Source: Bacillus massilioanorexius (GTDB taxonomy: Bacteria > Bacillota > Bacilli > Bacillales > DSM-1321). Taken from it: a stretch of 64,000 bases of DNA. The DNA lies in assembly GCF_902374955.1 (NCBI RefSeq), contig NZ_CABKRX010000045.1, positions 27,441 to 91,440 on the forward strand, read 5' to 3'. This document shows positions 17,135-26,147 of this stretch, in pieces. A program made the translations under genes and the position numbers. Numbering within the stretch: position 1 is the stretch's first letter; each line of letters starts with the position of its first letter. The notes below the pieces were generated by a model. That model made no database searches, was not told where the DNA came from, and saw only the letters and a list, made by a program, of their open reading frames with translations.

Positions 17135-17148
17135 TACAACATATGTAG

Positions 17149-17183
17149 AGCTAAGCCTTTGTAAATAAGTGCTTAGCTTTTTT
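17149..17183 (+). terminator. Terminator of yutI
   Basis: AGCTAAGC (17149-17156) pairs with GCTTAGCT (17171-17178), followed by T residues. Confidence 0.75.
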
Positions 17184-17304
17184 CATTATGAATAAATTGT
17201 TTTAAAAGAGGCATAACAAAGCGCATAACATCAGCTTTTTTTAGCAAGTAAGAATACACTTGTAAACAACCTCGTATTAACAACATAATTCCATACAAAG
17301 CGTA

Positions 17305-17353
17305 GGGGCCTCTGAAAAGTGATATAAATAACTTTTCAGACAGCCCCCCTTTT
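17305..17353. repeat. Hairpin of the GAGCCTC family between yutI and thrB
   Basis: GGGGCCTCTGAAAAGT (17305-17320) pairs imperfectly with ACTTTTCAGACAGCCCC (17331-17347), followed by a plus-strand T-run. It is a probable shared terminator for the convergent genes and a member of the family seen at 8090. Confidence 0.65.
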
Positions 17354-17358
17354 TTGTA

Positions 17359-18279
17359 TTATGAGACAACTATATCTGCTTTGTTCGTTACAACACAACC
17401 CTCTTCATCTACTTGAAGCTGTTTGATCGTACAATCAATAAAGCTTTCAGAGAGTTCATCTACAAGCTGATTTGTATGCTTGCTTTCAACAAAACATACT
17501 ACTGTTGGTCCTGCACCACTTAAAGCAATCCCAAATGCACCCGCTTTTTCTGCTACTTGTTCTACTTCGGTTAATAACGGGACTAGCTTTCTTCGATATG
17601 GCTGATGAAATAAATCTCGCTTCATCATTGATCCAGCCATAGAATAGTTACCAGATAATAAGGCAGCTAGAAATGTGTTTGAAATTGCACTTGCCTTTAC
17701 CGCTTCTTTATACGAAAATGTCGATGGTAATACCTCACGAGAATGACTCGTTAAAAGCTCATAATCTGGAATTACTGCAACCACTTCAACATTTGGTAGC
17801 GCACATGTTAAAAGACTTGTTTTACTCTCTTCATATTCACCAACCACTAAACCACCAGTTACAGAAGCACCTGCATTATCAGGATGTCCTTCTTCAACTG
17901 ATGCAAGATGAACTTTCTCCTCTTTAGTTAGGTTTAAATGAGCTAGTGTATCTGCCAATTGAATACCTGCAACAATAGCTGAAGCACTGCTACCTAATCC
18001 TCTAGCTAATGGAATCTCACTATGGACCGCAAGCTTACATGGAGGTAAAGTTTTTCCATATTTCCCCGCAATTTTGTTAGCAATTTTCACAATGTAATGA
18101 TTTTCATCTGTCGGAAAAGTCTTCATTTCCTCTGTTAACGGTTCAACTATCCATGAATCACTTGGATAGACATGAACAGTTAAATATAAAGATAGTGCCA
18201 ATCCAATAGAATCAAATCCAGGGCCTAAATTTGCAGAGCTTGCTGGAACTCTTATGCTAAATAGCATGTCACTCCTCAT
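17359..18279 (-). CDS. thrB: Homoserine kinase
   Basis: The 306-aa GHMP-family kinase phosphorylates homoserine on the way to threonine. The N-terminal VPASSANLGPGFDSIG and the ATP-binding loop PLARGLGSSASAIVAG near residue 95 are diagnostic, and the C-terminal GIALSGAGPTVVCF is conserved. The ATG at 18279 overlaps the thrC stop (ATGA). An ATG at 18267 (MLFSIRV) with AGGAG four bases upstream is an alternative start. It is the last gene of the hom-thrC-thrB operon. Confidence 0.95.
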   Translation of the reverse strand: MRSDMLFSIRVPASSANLGPGFDSIGLALSLYLTVHVYPSDSWIVEPLTEEMKTFPTDENHYIVKIANKIAGKYGKTLPPCKLAVHSEIPLARGLGSSASAIVAGIQLADTLAHLNLTKEEKVHLASVEEGHPDNAGASVTGGLVVGEYEESKTSLLTCALPNVEVVAVIPDYELLTSHSREVLPSTFSYKEAVKASAISNTFLAALLSGNYSMAGSMMKRDLFHQPYRRKLVPLLTEVEQVAEKAGAFGIALSGAGPTVVCFVESKHTNQLVDELSESFIDCTIKQLQVDEEGCVVTNKADIVVS

Positions 18280-19337
18280 ACTTTTGCCACACCTTTAATA
18301 TGTGATAAAATAGCTTCTTCATCTGTTGGTAGTACCACTGGTTTTACTTCGCTATATTCTACTGCAGTTGATGGATCTTTTAATCCATTACCTGTTAAAA
18401 CAGCAACTACTTTGGAGCCTTTTTTAATTTCTCCAGATTTAAGCTGTTTAATTAAACCTGCAATACTTGCACTAGAACCTGGTTCTGCAAAAATTCCTTC
18501 TTTTCTAGCCAATAATTTATAAGCTTCTAAAATTTCCTCATCCGATACTTCGTCAATTTTCCCATTTGATTCCTCAGCTGCATTTACAGCTAAATTCCAG
18601 CTTGCTGGATTACCGATACGAATAGCTGTAGCGATTGTTTCTGGTGCTTCAAACACGCGGTTATGCACAATAGCTGCTGCTCCTTCAGCCTCAAAGCCTC
18701 TCATTTCAGGAAGCTTAGTTCCCTTTTTCTCATGGTACTCTTTGAAACCTTTCCAATAAGCCGAAATATTCCCAGCATTCCCCACTGGAATAACTAATAC
18801 ATCTGGAGCATCGCCAAGCACATCACAAATTTCAAATGCAGCTGTTTTTTGTCCTTCAAGTCGATAAGGGTTAACAGAGTTTACAAGAGCAATTGGTGAT
18901 TTTTCACTAATGTTTCTTACAATTTGCAAGGCATTGTCAAAGTTTCCGTCAATTGCTACAATCTCTGCTCCATACATAACAGCTTGTGCTAGTTTTCCCA
19001 TTGCAATTTTGCCATCAGGAATAACAACAATACAACGAAGACCCAATCTAGCAGCATAAGCTGCTGCTGCTGCAGATGTATTACCTGTAGATGCACAAAT
19101 AATAGTATCTGCCCCTTCTTCAACAGCTTTAGCTACAGCCATAACCATACCTCTATCTTTAAACGAGCCAGTTGGATTTAAACCTTCATACTTAACATAT
19201 AATTCTACACCAAACTCTTCAGATAAATTATTACACTTAATTAATGGTGTATTTCCTTCATGTAAAGTTAACAATGGTGTATTGTCTGTTACGGGTAAAT
19301 ATTCTTTATATTCTTGAATTAAACCTCTCCAACTCAT
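18276..19337 (-). CDS. thrC: Threonine synthase
   Basis: The 353-aa PLP enzyme converts O-phosphohomoserine to threonine. The PLP lysine lies in GLNPTGSFKDRGM near residue 60, and the phosphate-binding loop is PVGNAGNISAYWKG near 180. It is of the short bacterial class. The ATG overlaps the hom stop by four bases (ATGA), and its stop overlaps the thrB start, so the three genes are translationally coupled. Confidence 0.96.
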   Translation of the reverse strand: MSWRGLIQEYKEYLPVTDNTPLLTLHEGNTPLIKCNNLSEEFGVELYVKYEGLNPTGSFKDRGMVMAVAKAVEEGADTIICASTGNTSAAAAAYAARLGLRCIVVIPDGKIAMGKLAQAVMYGAEIVAIDGNFDNALQIVRNISEKSPIALVNSVNPYRLEGQKTAAFEICDVLGDAPDVLVIPVGNAGNISAYWKGFKEYHEKKGTKLPEMRGFEAEGAAAIVHNRVFEAPETIATAIRIGNPASWNLAVNAAEESNGKIDEVSDEEILEAYKLLARKEGIFAEPGSSASIAGLIKQLKSGEIKKGSKVVAVLTGNGLKDPSTAVEYSEVKPVVLPTDEEAILSHIKGVAKV

Positions 19338-20632
19338 TGTACGCCATTCCCTTCTACTCTATAAGTGCTATTAATATCGTAAACTAAATCATTATCTCTT
19401 AGTTGTTGTAAGATTTCTTCAAAGTCTTTTAATGATGAACGGTGTGTTACTAGCACTATTTCTGATTGACCTTTTTCTTTTAATGGAAGCTGTAGGATTT
19501 TCTCAAAACTTACATCATGCTTCGCAAATAATGCTGTAATAGAAGCAAAAACTCCTACCTCATCTTTTACTTGAAGGCTAAGGAAATATTTTGAAAATAT
19601 TTCTTCTGAATTCTTAATGTTTTTCTCATATTGAGGAGCGGATGCACTTCTTCCATTCACACCTAGCCTCATATTTTTCATGACATTTACAAGGTCAGAT
19701 ACAACGGATGTTGCTGTTGGTAAACTACCAGCCCCTGGTCCGTAAAACATTGTTTCTCCAACTGCTTCTCCATATACATACACCGCATTGTACTCATCAT
19801 TAACACTTGCTAGTGGATGAGTTTCCGGAAGTAAAGTAGGTTGTACACTTACTTCGACTTTGCCATCTTTTTTAGATGCGATACCAATTAATTTCATTGT
19901 ATATCCCAAACGTTTACTATAATCTAAATCTGCTTTTGTAATGTCAGTGATACCTTTTACACTAACATCTTCTAGATCAATATTCATGGAGAATCCAAGT
20001 GTAGCAAGAATAGCCATTTTTCTAGCAGCATCTAAACCTTCTACATCTGCAGTTGGATCACTTTCAGCATAACCTAGAGCTTGTGCTTCAGCTAATACTT
20101 CCTCATATGGAGCACCATATTTACTCATTTTCGTTAAAATAAAGTTGGTAGTACCATTCACAATCCCCATAATTTTCGTAATACGATCAGAAGCCAATCC
20201 ATCTACTAAACCACGTAGTATCGGAATACCGCCTGCTACACTTGCTTCATAAAATAAATCGCAACTATTTTGAGTAGCCTCAGCTAATAATTCTGAACCA
20301 TAGAGAGCCATTAAGTCTTTATTCGCTGTTACAACATGTTTTTTATTACGAAGAGCTTTCAATAAGTATTTACGCGTTTCATCAATACCGCCCATTACTT
20401 CGATTACTACATCTATTTCTGGATCATCGAGGATATCATCAGCACAATCTGTTAATAAAGTTTTTCCTACTAAGTTTCCTCTTTCTTTCTCCATGTTCTT
20501 AACTAAAATCTTCTTTATCTTCACCGGACAGCCAATTTGATGCATAAGCTTATCTTGGTGGTTTTCGATAATTTGCACTACACCTGTACCAACTGTTCCT
20601 AATCCTAATAAACCGATTGATATAGCATCCAT
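19334..20632 (-). CDS. hom: Homoserine dehydrogenase
   Basis: The 432-aa NAD(P)H-dependent enzyme reduces aspartate semialdehyde to homoserine, the branch point to threonine and methionine. An N-terminal Rossmann motif LLGLGTVGTGVVQII, the catalytic-domain motif GIVNGTTNFILTKM near residue 155, and a C-terminal ACT domain at about 350-430 (likely threonine feedback) are visible. It is the first gene of the threonine operon, with GGAGAATAGG before its ATG. I see no T-box or riboswitch in the 200-base leader. Confidence 0.96.
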   Translation of the reverse strand: MDAISIGLLGLGTVGTGVVQIIENHQDKLMHQIGCPVKIKKILVKNMEKERGNLVGKTLLTDCADDILDDPEIDVVIEVMGGIDETRKYLLKALRNKKHVVTANKDLMALYGSELLAEATQNSCDLFYEASVAGGIPILRGLVDGLASDRITKIMGIVNGTTNFILTKMSKYGAPYEEVLAEAQALGYAESDPTADVEGLDAARKMAILATLGFSMNIDLEDVSVKGITDITKADLDYSKRLGYTMKLIGIASKKDGKVEVSVQPTLLPETHPLASVNDEYNAVYVYGEAVGETMFYGPGAGSLPTATSVVSDLVNVMKNMRLGVNGRSASAPQYEKNIKNSEEIFSKYFLSLQVKDEVGVFASITALFAKHDVSFEKILQLPLKEKGQSEIVLVTHRSSLKDFEEILQQLRDNDLVYDINSTYRVEGNGVQ

Positions 20633-20846
20633 ATCCTATTCTCCCTCTCCGTTGTTCTCTCTAAACATACATTTGTTTTTATATAAAAGACATTATATGC
20701 TTTCCGCCCGTTATTTTCAATAGTCAAAAATAACAGAATAATAAGTATATATTTATTGTAACAAGAAATTTCGAAATATCGTAAACATTTATCTTATAAA
20801 ATAAAACAAGAGAACATTTGTCAGAGAATGAACACAAACAATTCGT

Positions 20847-21851
20847 TTATGATAACCAATCCACTTTTGGAACTTGAAGAGCATTTATTGGAACTTGATT
20901 TATTTCATAAAAATACCGTAAAAAATCTTCATAGCGATGAGATTGATTTAAGATTTCTTCTAATTTCTCCTCTAACATTTTCTTTTCTCCTTGAGAATTA
21001 CTACTATAATATCCTTCAATGACTTCTAAATAATGAACAGGAAAAAGTAAACGAGAATATAGTAAACGCCAAGAAAAGCTACTTAACGGCTGCATGGATA
21101 CATATTCTTGTAAAAATTGAGTCATAGTTGGTTGATATGTTTGAGGATAAGTATGATAATGTTGTCTAACCCATTCACCAATATCTCTACTATGGTGGTC
21201 ATACACCCATTCAAAAGGATTTTTCACTAAATAATCCCCTAACCATTTATCATCATAGAAACGATCATGTGAAATAGTTCCTGCATCGAATCCATCAGGT
21301 TGATCATCTATTTCACAATCCACTAAATATTGAATCGCATTTTCTCCCATAATAGAAAAATACGGAAATGATTCAACGAACTTTTTTTCAAATTCGTTAA
21401 TTGGATGAGAGGTCATTTTCTCTCTCCAAATTCCTTCTAAGTAATCTAACCTATTCTCCCACAGCTCTTTCCATTTTCCAATTCTATTACAAGCTTTTAT
21501 CGGGACATCTAATGTACGACCTCGATTGTGAAATTTCGCTAACTTATACCCCATATTAATAGCACGTGGTTTATCTAATACATCGTTAGCCATCAAAATA
21601 AATAAATGATCGTCCATTTCAGATAAGTAAGTCTGTTCATTAGACATAACGAAAGAAGAGACATATTTGTCACCTTGCTGTTGCATATACTCAGCCATGA
21701 TTAACCTTTCCATTAATTCTTCTTCTTCATACTCTTGTATAGGGATTATAGTATAAAGAACATTAGCTGAGAAAAAGCGTTGGTAAGCCCCATTCACATT
21801 TTGTCTTTCCATTACAATGCCGTAATTTTGATATATAACATCTTGAAGCAT
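20847..21851 (-). CDS. yutH: Spore coat-associated kinase-like protein YutH
   Basis: The 334-aa protein is of the YutH branch of the CotS/aminoglycoside-phosphotransferase-like coat proteins. It has a degenerate kinase fold: an HDRFYDDKWLGDYLVKNPFEWVYD stretch takes the place of the catalytic and metal-binding loops. In B. subtilis, YutH is a coat-associated protein. The ATG at 21851 sits eight bases after AAAGGAG; a GTG nine bases upstream is unlikely. The neighbouring gene order (yutH, then yutG/pgpA and yutF) is conserved. Confidence 0.85.
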   Translation of the reverse strand: MLQDVIYQNYGIVMERQNVNGAYQRFFSANVLYTIIPIQEYEEEELMERLIMAEYMQQQGDKYVSSFVMSNEQTYLSEMDDHLFILMANDVLDKPRAINMGYKLAKFHNRGRTLDVPIKACNRIGKWKELWENRLDYLEGIWREKMTSHPINEFEKKFVESFPYFSIMGENAIQYLVDCEIDDQPDGFDAGTISHDRFYDDKWLGDYLVKNPFEWVYDHHSRDIGEWVRQHYHTYPQTYQPTMTQFLQEYVSMQPLSSFSWRLLYSRLLFPVHYLEVIEGYYSSNSQGEKKMLEEKLEEILNQSHRYEDFLRYFYEINQVPINALQVPKVDWLS

Positions 21852-22113
21852 TTCCCCCACTCCTTTTCTTTTGGGTAAACTGCCTATAGTTAGGATACTC
21901 TATTTCATATATATGAAAATTGATGTGCTTCTTTACTTATAAAAAAGGATTACGCTAATTTATGCCGAAAAAACATTATAAGCGTTCGAATCTTATGCAG
22001 TTACAAAGTACAAGAGTAAAAGCATACGATACTATATATTTACTCTATGTTCATACCTGTCCATTTCAATGACGAAGAACTGATTATCACATAGAGCATT
22101 TGTTAAATATTTA

Positions 22114-22336
22114 GGCTTTTTTCGTAAATCTTGTTGCCTATAAACAGTAGTAAGTGTAAGTAAAATTCTACTCCTGAACGCTCACTCGCTAGAGAGCAAT
22201 TAGTGTTCCTCAGAGTATGGGTTCTCACTAATCTCGATACTGTCTCAGGAGTCTCGCACCTTGTACATCAATCAACCTTATCAGCTGGTTTTGCGCACCA
22301 AATTTATTTATCACAACACTCTTTTAGAAAACAGCC
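22114..22336 (+). repeat. Dispersed TIR element, copy D, with an internal nested hairpin
   Basis: The ends GGCTTTTTTC and GAAAACAGCC are near-complementary. Shared motifs are TTGTTGCCTATAAACA, TCGCACC, CATCAATCAACC and CTTTTAGAAAACAGC. It is about 70 bases longer than copies A and E because of an extra segment bounded by CTCCTGA/TCAGGAG with an inner ATTAGTG/CACTAAT stem. The remaining intergenic DNA, 21852-22113, holds a perfect palindrome TTTCATATATATGAAA (21903-21918) but no gene. Confidence 0.78.
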
Positions 22337-22445
22337 AATATTTATTACAATGGAATAGAGCTATTATATTTAAAGAAAAAAGTAAATACTTTCTTCTGTT
22401 CGTTCATAACTAGAAGAAAAAATAATTAGAAGAAAAGGTGAAGCA

Positions 22446-22943
22446 ATGATGACTAACAAAATTAATCTATCTGAACAAACAGCACGAAAATGGTTAAATG
22501 ATCGCGGTGTCACAACAAAAGATATTGCTGAGCTTGTCATGTATTTACAAAGCGCTTATCATGAAAATCTCCAATTTGAAGATTGCTTGCATAATGTCGA
22601 GAGAGTTCTTTCTAAAAGAGAAGTACAAAATGCAATTTTAACTGGTATTCAATTAGATTTATTGGCAGAAAAGAAAATGCTTGAAGAGCCTTTACAATCC
22701 ATAATCGAAACAGACGAAGGTTTATACGGAGTAGATGAAATACTCGCATTTTCTATCGTTAATGTATATGGATCCATCGGTTTCACAAATTATGGCTATA
22801 TAGACAAACAAAAGCCTGGCATACTACAAAAACTTAATGATAAATCTTCAGGTCAATGTCATACTTTTTTAGATGATATCGTTGGAGCAATAGCTGCCGC
22901 CGCTTCAAGCAGACTAGCTCACAGAATAAAAAATGTAGAATAA
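22446..22943 (+). CDS. pgpA: Phosphatidylglycerophosphatase A
   Basis: The 165-aa protein is of the PgpA/YutG family, which dephosphorylates phosphatidylglycerol phosphate. Family features are the N-terminal ARKWLNDRGVTTKDIAELV, YGVDEILAFSIVNVYGSIGFTNYGYID and the C-terminal FLDDIVGAIAAAASSRLAHRI. In this Gram-positive form the membrane segments are weak, so the exact reaction is inferred from the family. AAAAGGTGA precedes ATGATG. Confidence 0.85.
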   Translation: MMTNKINLSEQTARKWLNDRGVTTKDIAELVMYLQSAYHENLQFEDCLHNVERVLSKREVQNAILTGIQLDLLAEKKMLEEPLQSIIETDEGLYGVDEILAFSIVNVYGSIGFTNYGYIDKQKPGILQKLNDKSSGQCHTFLDDIVGAIAAAASSRLAHRIKNVE

Positions 22944-22978
22944 GAAAAAATGAGAAAGACGTACAAGACTACCTAAAA

Positions 22979-23011
22979 AGAGAGTCAACCTCCACTAGAG
23001 GTTGACTCTCT
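22979..23011 (-). terminator. Terminator of yutF
   Basis: A perfect 14-bp stem, AGAGAGTCAACCTC (22979-22992) with its complement (22998-23011), has a 5-base loop. The T-run is on the minus strand, and it probably also stops pgpA transcription. Confidence 0.85.
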
Positions 23012-23044
23012 CATAACATTTTACGTTATTTATATAAGACCACT

Positions 23045-23815
23045 TTAGGAAAGCTTCCAATCGCTTAAAGAATCAATAACATGTGTTGGACGTTTTTCAT
23101 AGTTCTTTAACAATTCAGGTGTGGTTACGCCTGTATGAACAAGAATTGTATCCAATCCCGCATTCATTCCTGCAAGAATGTCCGTATCATAATTGTCGCC
23201 AATCATTACTGTATCTTCTTTACGAACTCCTAATACCTCTTGAGCTTGTTCCATAATAATGCTTTCTGGCTTCCCTATAAAAGTTGGCTTTACTCTTGTG
23301 GAAGTTGAAACAACAGCTGTAATTGATCCAGCTCCAGGCAATAATCCACGTTCAGTTGGAATAGCAATATCTCCATTAGTAGAAATAAATGTTGCACCAT
23401 TTCTAACAGCTAAACAAGCCTTTGCAAACTTTTCATAATTAATATTACGATCAATTCCGACTACTACGAAATCCGTATGCTCATCATCTACTAGCTTAAA
23501 ACCTTTTTCTTCAAGTGCTACTTTGATCCCTTCCTCACCAATCACATAAACCGTACCACTCGGCTTTAGCGTATACATATAATTAGCAGTCGCCTGACTC
23601 GTTGTAAAAACTTGATGTGCTTCTGTTGGAATATCGAAACCTCTTAGTTTTTCCGCTACTTGTGCTGGAGTTCTTGAAGAATTATTTGTTACAAATAAAT
23701 AGGGCAAGCCTTTATCATTTAACTCATGAACAAATCGCATTGCTTCATCTATTCTTTCTGTACCTTTGTACATTGTTCCATCTAAATCGATTAAAAAGCC
23801 TTTATACTGTTTCAA
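23045..23815 (-). CDS. yutF: HAD-superfamily phosphatase YutF (NagD-like)
   Basis: The 256-aa HAD-family phosphatase of the NagD/p-nitrophenylphosphatase type has motif I DLDGTMYKG at residues 10-18, motif II TNNSSRTP near 42, the lysine in FIGKPE near 177, and motif IV GDNYDTDI near 205. The natural substrate is not known. AGGAGTGA stands at the right distance from a TTG at 23815 (MKQYKGFLIDLDG), which gives exactly the length I recall for B. subtilis YutF. A GTG at 23824 is too close to the ribosome binding site. Confidence 0.9.
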   Translation of the reverse strand: MKQYKGFLIDLDGTMYKGTERIDEAMRFVHELNDKGLPYLFVTNNSSRTPAQVAEKLRGFDIPTEAHQVFTTSQATANYMYTLKPSGTVYVIGEEGIKVALEEKGFKLVDDEHTDFVVVGIDRNINYEKFAKACLAVRNGATFISTNGDIAIPTERGLLPGAGSITAVVSTSTRVKPTFIGKPESIIMEQAQEVLGVRKEDTVMIGDNYDTDILAGMNAGLDTILVHTGVTTPELLKNYEKRPTHVIDSLSDWKLS

Positions 23816-24158
23816 AATACTCACTCCTAAATCTCTTGTAAGCTACCATACAATACTTTATCATAGCCCTATTTTATGGTCAAAAAGGTTTTTATCTAAG
23901 AAAAGAAACAGAAGAGTTTAGATTATCAAATTGAGATAAGGGTAGATACCTAAGACCTATCTGATTTCAAATCAATATAACGAATGAGTGAAGATAGCAA
24001 GACTACTGTCTAGAAGCACCATAATCGAATACGTTTACTTTAACAGTGCCTAAGTTAAAAAATCATTTAATTGACATATAAGTATTCCTATATGCCTTCA
24101 TTTAGCGTGTTAAACTATATTTATACAAAAGGTGATTTACATCAACGAGGAGTACATT
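23816..24158. other. Intergenic region before the cyclic-di-GMP island
   Basis: No gene, repeat or clear promoter recognised. This is the left border of accessory DNA that interrupts the expected yutF-yutE neighbourhood. Confidence 0.4.
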
Positions 24159-24653
24159 ATGAGCGTTACACATGAAGACCCAATCAATTTCACAAAACAT
24201 GTCATATATCAGTTTTACAAAGAAAGAAATCTAAAAGAGGTATTTAACTGCTTAGCTACTGATTTTACTTGGATTGGCCCAGCTAAACATGAATATATGA
24301 CTGATAAAGAAGGTTTAATAGATTATTTCCATAAAGGGAAAGAACGAATACCCAGCTGTATTATAGATTTCAATACCTTTACAATCGAATATACTGGAGA
24401 TCAAAATTGGTTAGTATTAGGCAGCTATGATGTTAGAAATGCAAATGGGAACGACATGCTTGTAGAAGTATTTCAGCGTTGTAGTTTCTTCATTGTTGCA
24501 GATAAAGATACATTAAAAGTAAAGCATATGCATATTTCCAATCCATTTATGGAGATGACCAACGAATACTATTCTCAAGAGGTACCAAGACATAGTTATG
24601 AATATTTGCAGCATAAGCTTGAGGAAAAAAACAAAAGTCATCGAAATGGTTAA
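24159..24653 (+). pseudogene. NTF2-like (SnoaL-type) N-terminal part of a broken diguanylate cyclase gene
   Basis: GAGGAG precedes the ATG at 24159. The 164-aa frame encodes an NTF2-like domain (FLATDFTWIGP-like core, DWLVLGSYDV-like strand, MHISNPF). It ends LEEKNKSHRNG at a stop. Deleting one base from the A7 run at 24625-24631 continues the frame as LEEKTKVIEMVNNNIEGGLKG into the PAS segment, so this is best read as the first domain of a larger sensor protein cut off by a homopolymer frameshift. The piece could still be translated as a small protein. A sequencing error in the A7 run is an alternative. Confidence 0.7.
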
Positions 24654-25488
24654 TAATAATATTGAAGGTGGATTAAAAGGAAGCATCGATGATGATGATT
24701 TCACCTACTTTTATGTGAATGAAGGTCTTCCTAAAATGCTTGGTTATACATACGAAGAATTTATGGAGATGAGTGGAGGAACTGCAGTTGGTGCCATCTA
24801 TCCTCCAGACTTACAAAAGGCACGACAAGATTGTGAGAACTGTTTTGCAAAAGGTCCTTCCTACCATACAGAATATCGGATGCGCAGAAAAGATGGCAAT
24901 TTATTATGGGTAATTGACCGAGGAACAAAAACACTTGGTACAGATGGACAAATTAAAATTAATAGTATTATTACCGATGTAACAAATTTAAAAAATGCCT
25001 TATTCGATTTAGAAATTGAAAGAAAAAAATATCGTATTGTATTAGAGAATATTTCTGAGGTTATGTTCGAGTATGACCTTGTATTAGATACCCTTTCTAT
25101 TTATCATTCTGTTGAAACAAACGGAAAAAACAATCTGAACAAGACGGAAATAACAAATTTTATAAGCAGGTTAAAAAAGACAAAATATATTCATTTAGAT
25201 GATATTGAAGAGATCACGGATCTAATCCATAAAAAGAATAAGCATTCGATAGAAGTACGCGGAATTGTTCGTGATGAATGGCGCTGGTTAAGAGTTCAAT
25301 GTAGTCCGATAAAGAATAATGAAAATCAAATCATTGAAATTGTAGGTTCAATCAAAGATATTACGGAAGAAAAAATTAAAGTTCAAACTTTGATGGACCT
25401 AGCACAAAGAGATTCTTTAACTAAATTAATGAATCAAACTTCTTCAAAAGAAAGGATTACCCAATACTTACTTGAAACAAACAAATAG
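24646..25488 (+). pseudogene. Tandem PAS part of the broken diguanylate cyclase gene
   Basis: An open frame carries two PAS domains: the first with YFYVNEGLPKMLGYTYEEF and EYRMRRKDGNLLWVIDRGTK, the second ending GSIKDITEEK. A helical linker LAQRDSLTKLMNQTS leads into a GGDEF domain. The frame stops with TAG at 25486-25488. One inserted base there would join TNK to GAMIILDIDDFK, the start of the GGDEF domain. No ribosome binding site stands near the ATG at 24646. The ancestral protein was probably a PAS-sensing cyclic-di-GMP synthase. Confidence 0.75.
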
Positions 25489-25493
25489 GCGCA

Positions 25494-25733
25494 ATGATTA
25501 TACTTGACATCGATGACTTTAAAATTGTTAATGATACAGTTGAGCATTTACAAGGAAATCGAGTACTAATTCAAGTAGCTCATGAGCTCATGAAATGCCT
25601 TAGCAAAGATGATATTGTCGCAAGAATTGGTGGGGATGAATTTCTTGCATTTGTTAAAACAAATGAAGAAGAAGTTCTGAGAAAAAGAGCGAATACGCTA
25701 TTAGAAAGGATTCAATTAATCCCCTTTGAGTAA
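25494..25733 (+). pseudogene. GGDEF domain, N-terminal two thirds (interrupted)
   Basis: The frame reads MIILDIDDFKIVND, with the metal-binding aspartates, then RIGGDEFLAF at about residues 43-52: the diguanylate cyclase active-site loop is intact. The usual inhibitory RxxD is SKDD here, so no I-site is visible. Homology ends at QLIPFE just before 25733, where the inserted DNA begins. The missing C-terminal part of the same domain lies at 29481-29624. Confidence 0.8.
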
Positions 25734-25837
25734 CTATCATATAGAAGGCGTACGCCATTATTTTTTAGCTCAAATAGATAATTATAATCGTTAAAAGCAG
25801 ATTCTTTTGTTTGTAGCAGCATAGGTGAAATGAACAT
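25712..25837 (-). pseudogene. 5' fragment of an ATP-dependent DNA ligase gene (LigD/YoqV-like)
   Basis: AAGAGTGAG precedes an ATG at 25837. The 41-aa frame starts MFISPMLLQTKESAFNDYNY and continues LFELKNNGVRLLYDSYSK. This is the N-terminus of Bacillus-type ATP-dependent DNA ligases, up to the active-site motif, which is normally KxDG. Here it reads KNNG, so the conserved aspartate is lost. Homology stops at about 25734, exactly where the GGDEF homology begins on the other strand. It is a dead fragment left at the junction; the rest of the ligase gene is not in the window. Confidence 0.65.
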
Positions 25838-25989
25838 AATTTACTCACTCTTTTTCTTTTATGATTTGTTTCTTTAAAAGAAATATTCCTGTTAGTCACA
25901 ATAAGAAATCTTATCTGATTATACACATTTGAGATATCGCAATGTTTTGAATAAAGTTACGATATTTATAAAAATGTTGCGCTACTATT

Positions 25990-26020
25990 GCCTTAGATCA
26001 TTTCACTAAGGCTTGTTTTA
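25990..26020 (+). terminator. Terminator-like hairpin within the insertion
   Basis: GCCTTAG (25990-25996) pairs with CTAAGGC (26006-26012), followed by TTGTTTTA. No plus-strand gene precedes it closely. Confidence 0.45.
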
Positions 26021-26054
26021 TTTAACTAAATTAGCTAAATATTGTGATTAAATA

Positions 26055-26083
26055 CACTTAAACAAACGGGGCAGGTTAGTTGA
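26055..26083. repeat. AACTAAC/GTTAGTT hairpin repeat, copy 1
   Basis: ACACTTAAACAAACGGGG then CAGGTTAGTTGAA; AACAAAC can pair with GTTAGTT allowing one G-U pair. Related copies are at 26627, 26689 and 27054, all inside the insertion. Confidence 0.55.
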
Positions 26084-26147
26084 AGAAAGATGCATATTTG
26101 TCATATAATTCTAAAAAGATTCAGCTGTGAAAAAAGGAGAAATTATT

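Noticed and set aside
20633..20846. T-box or other amino-acid leader before hom
   Set aside because: No T-box sequence (TGGNACCGCG-like) and no attenuator stem were found.
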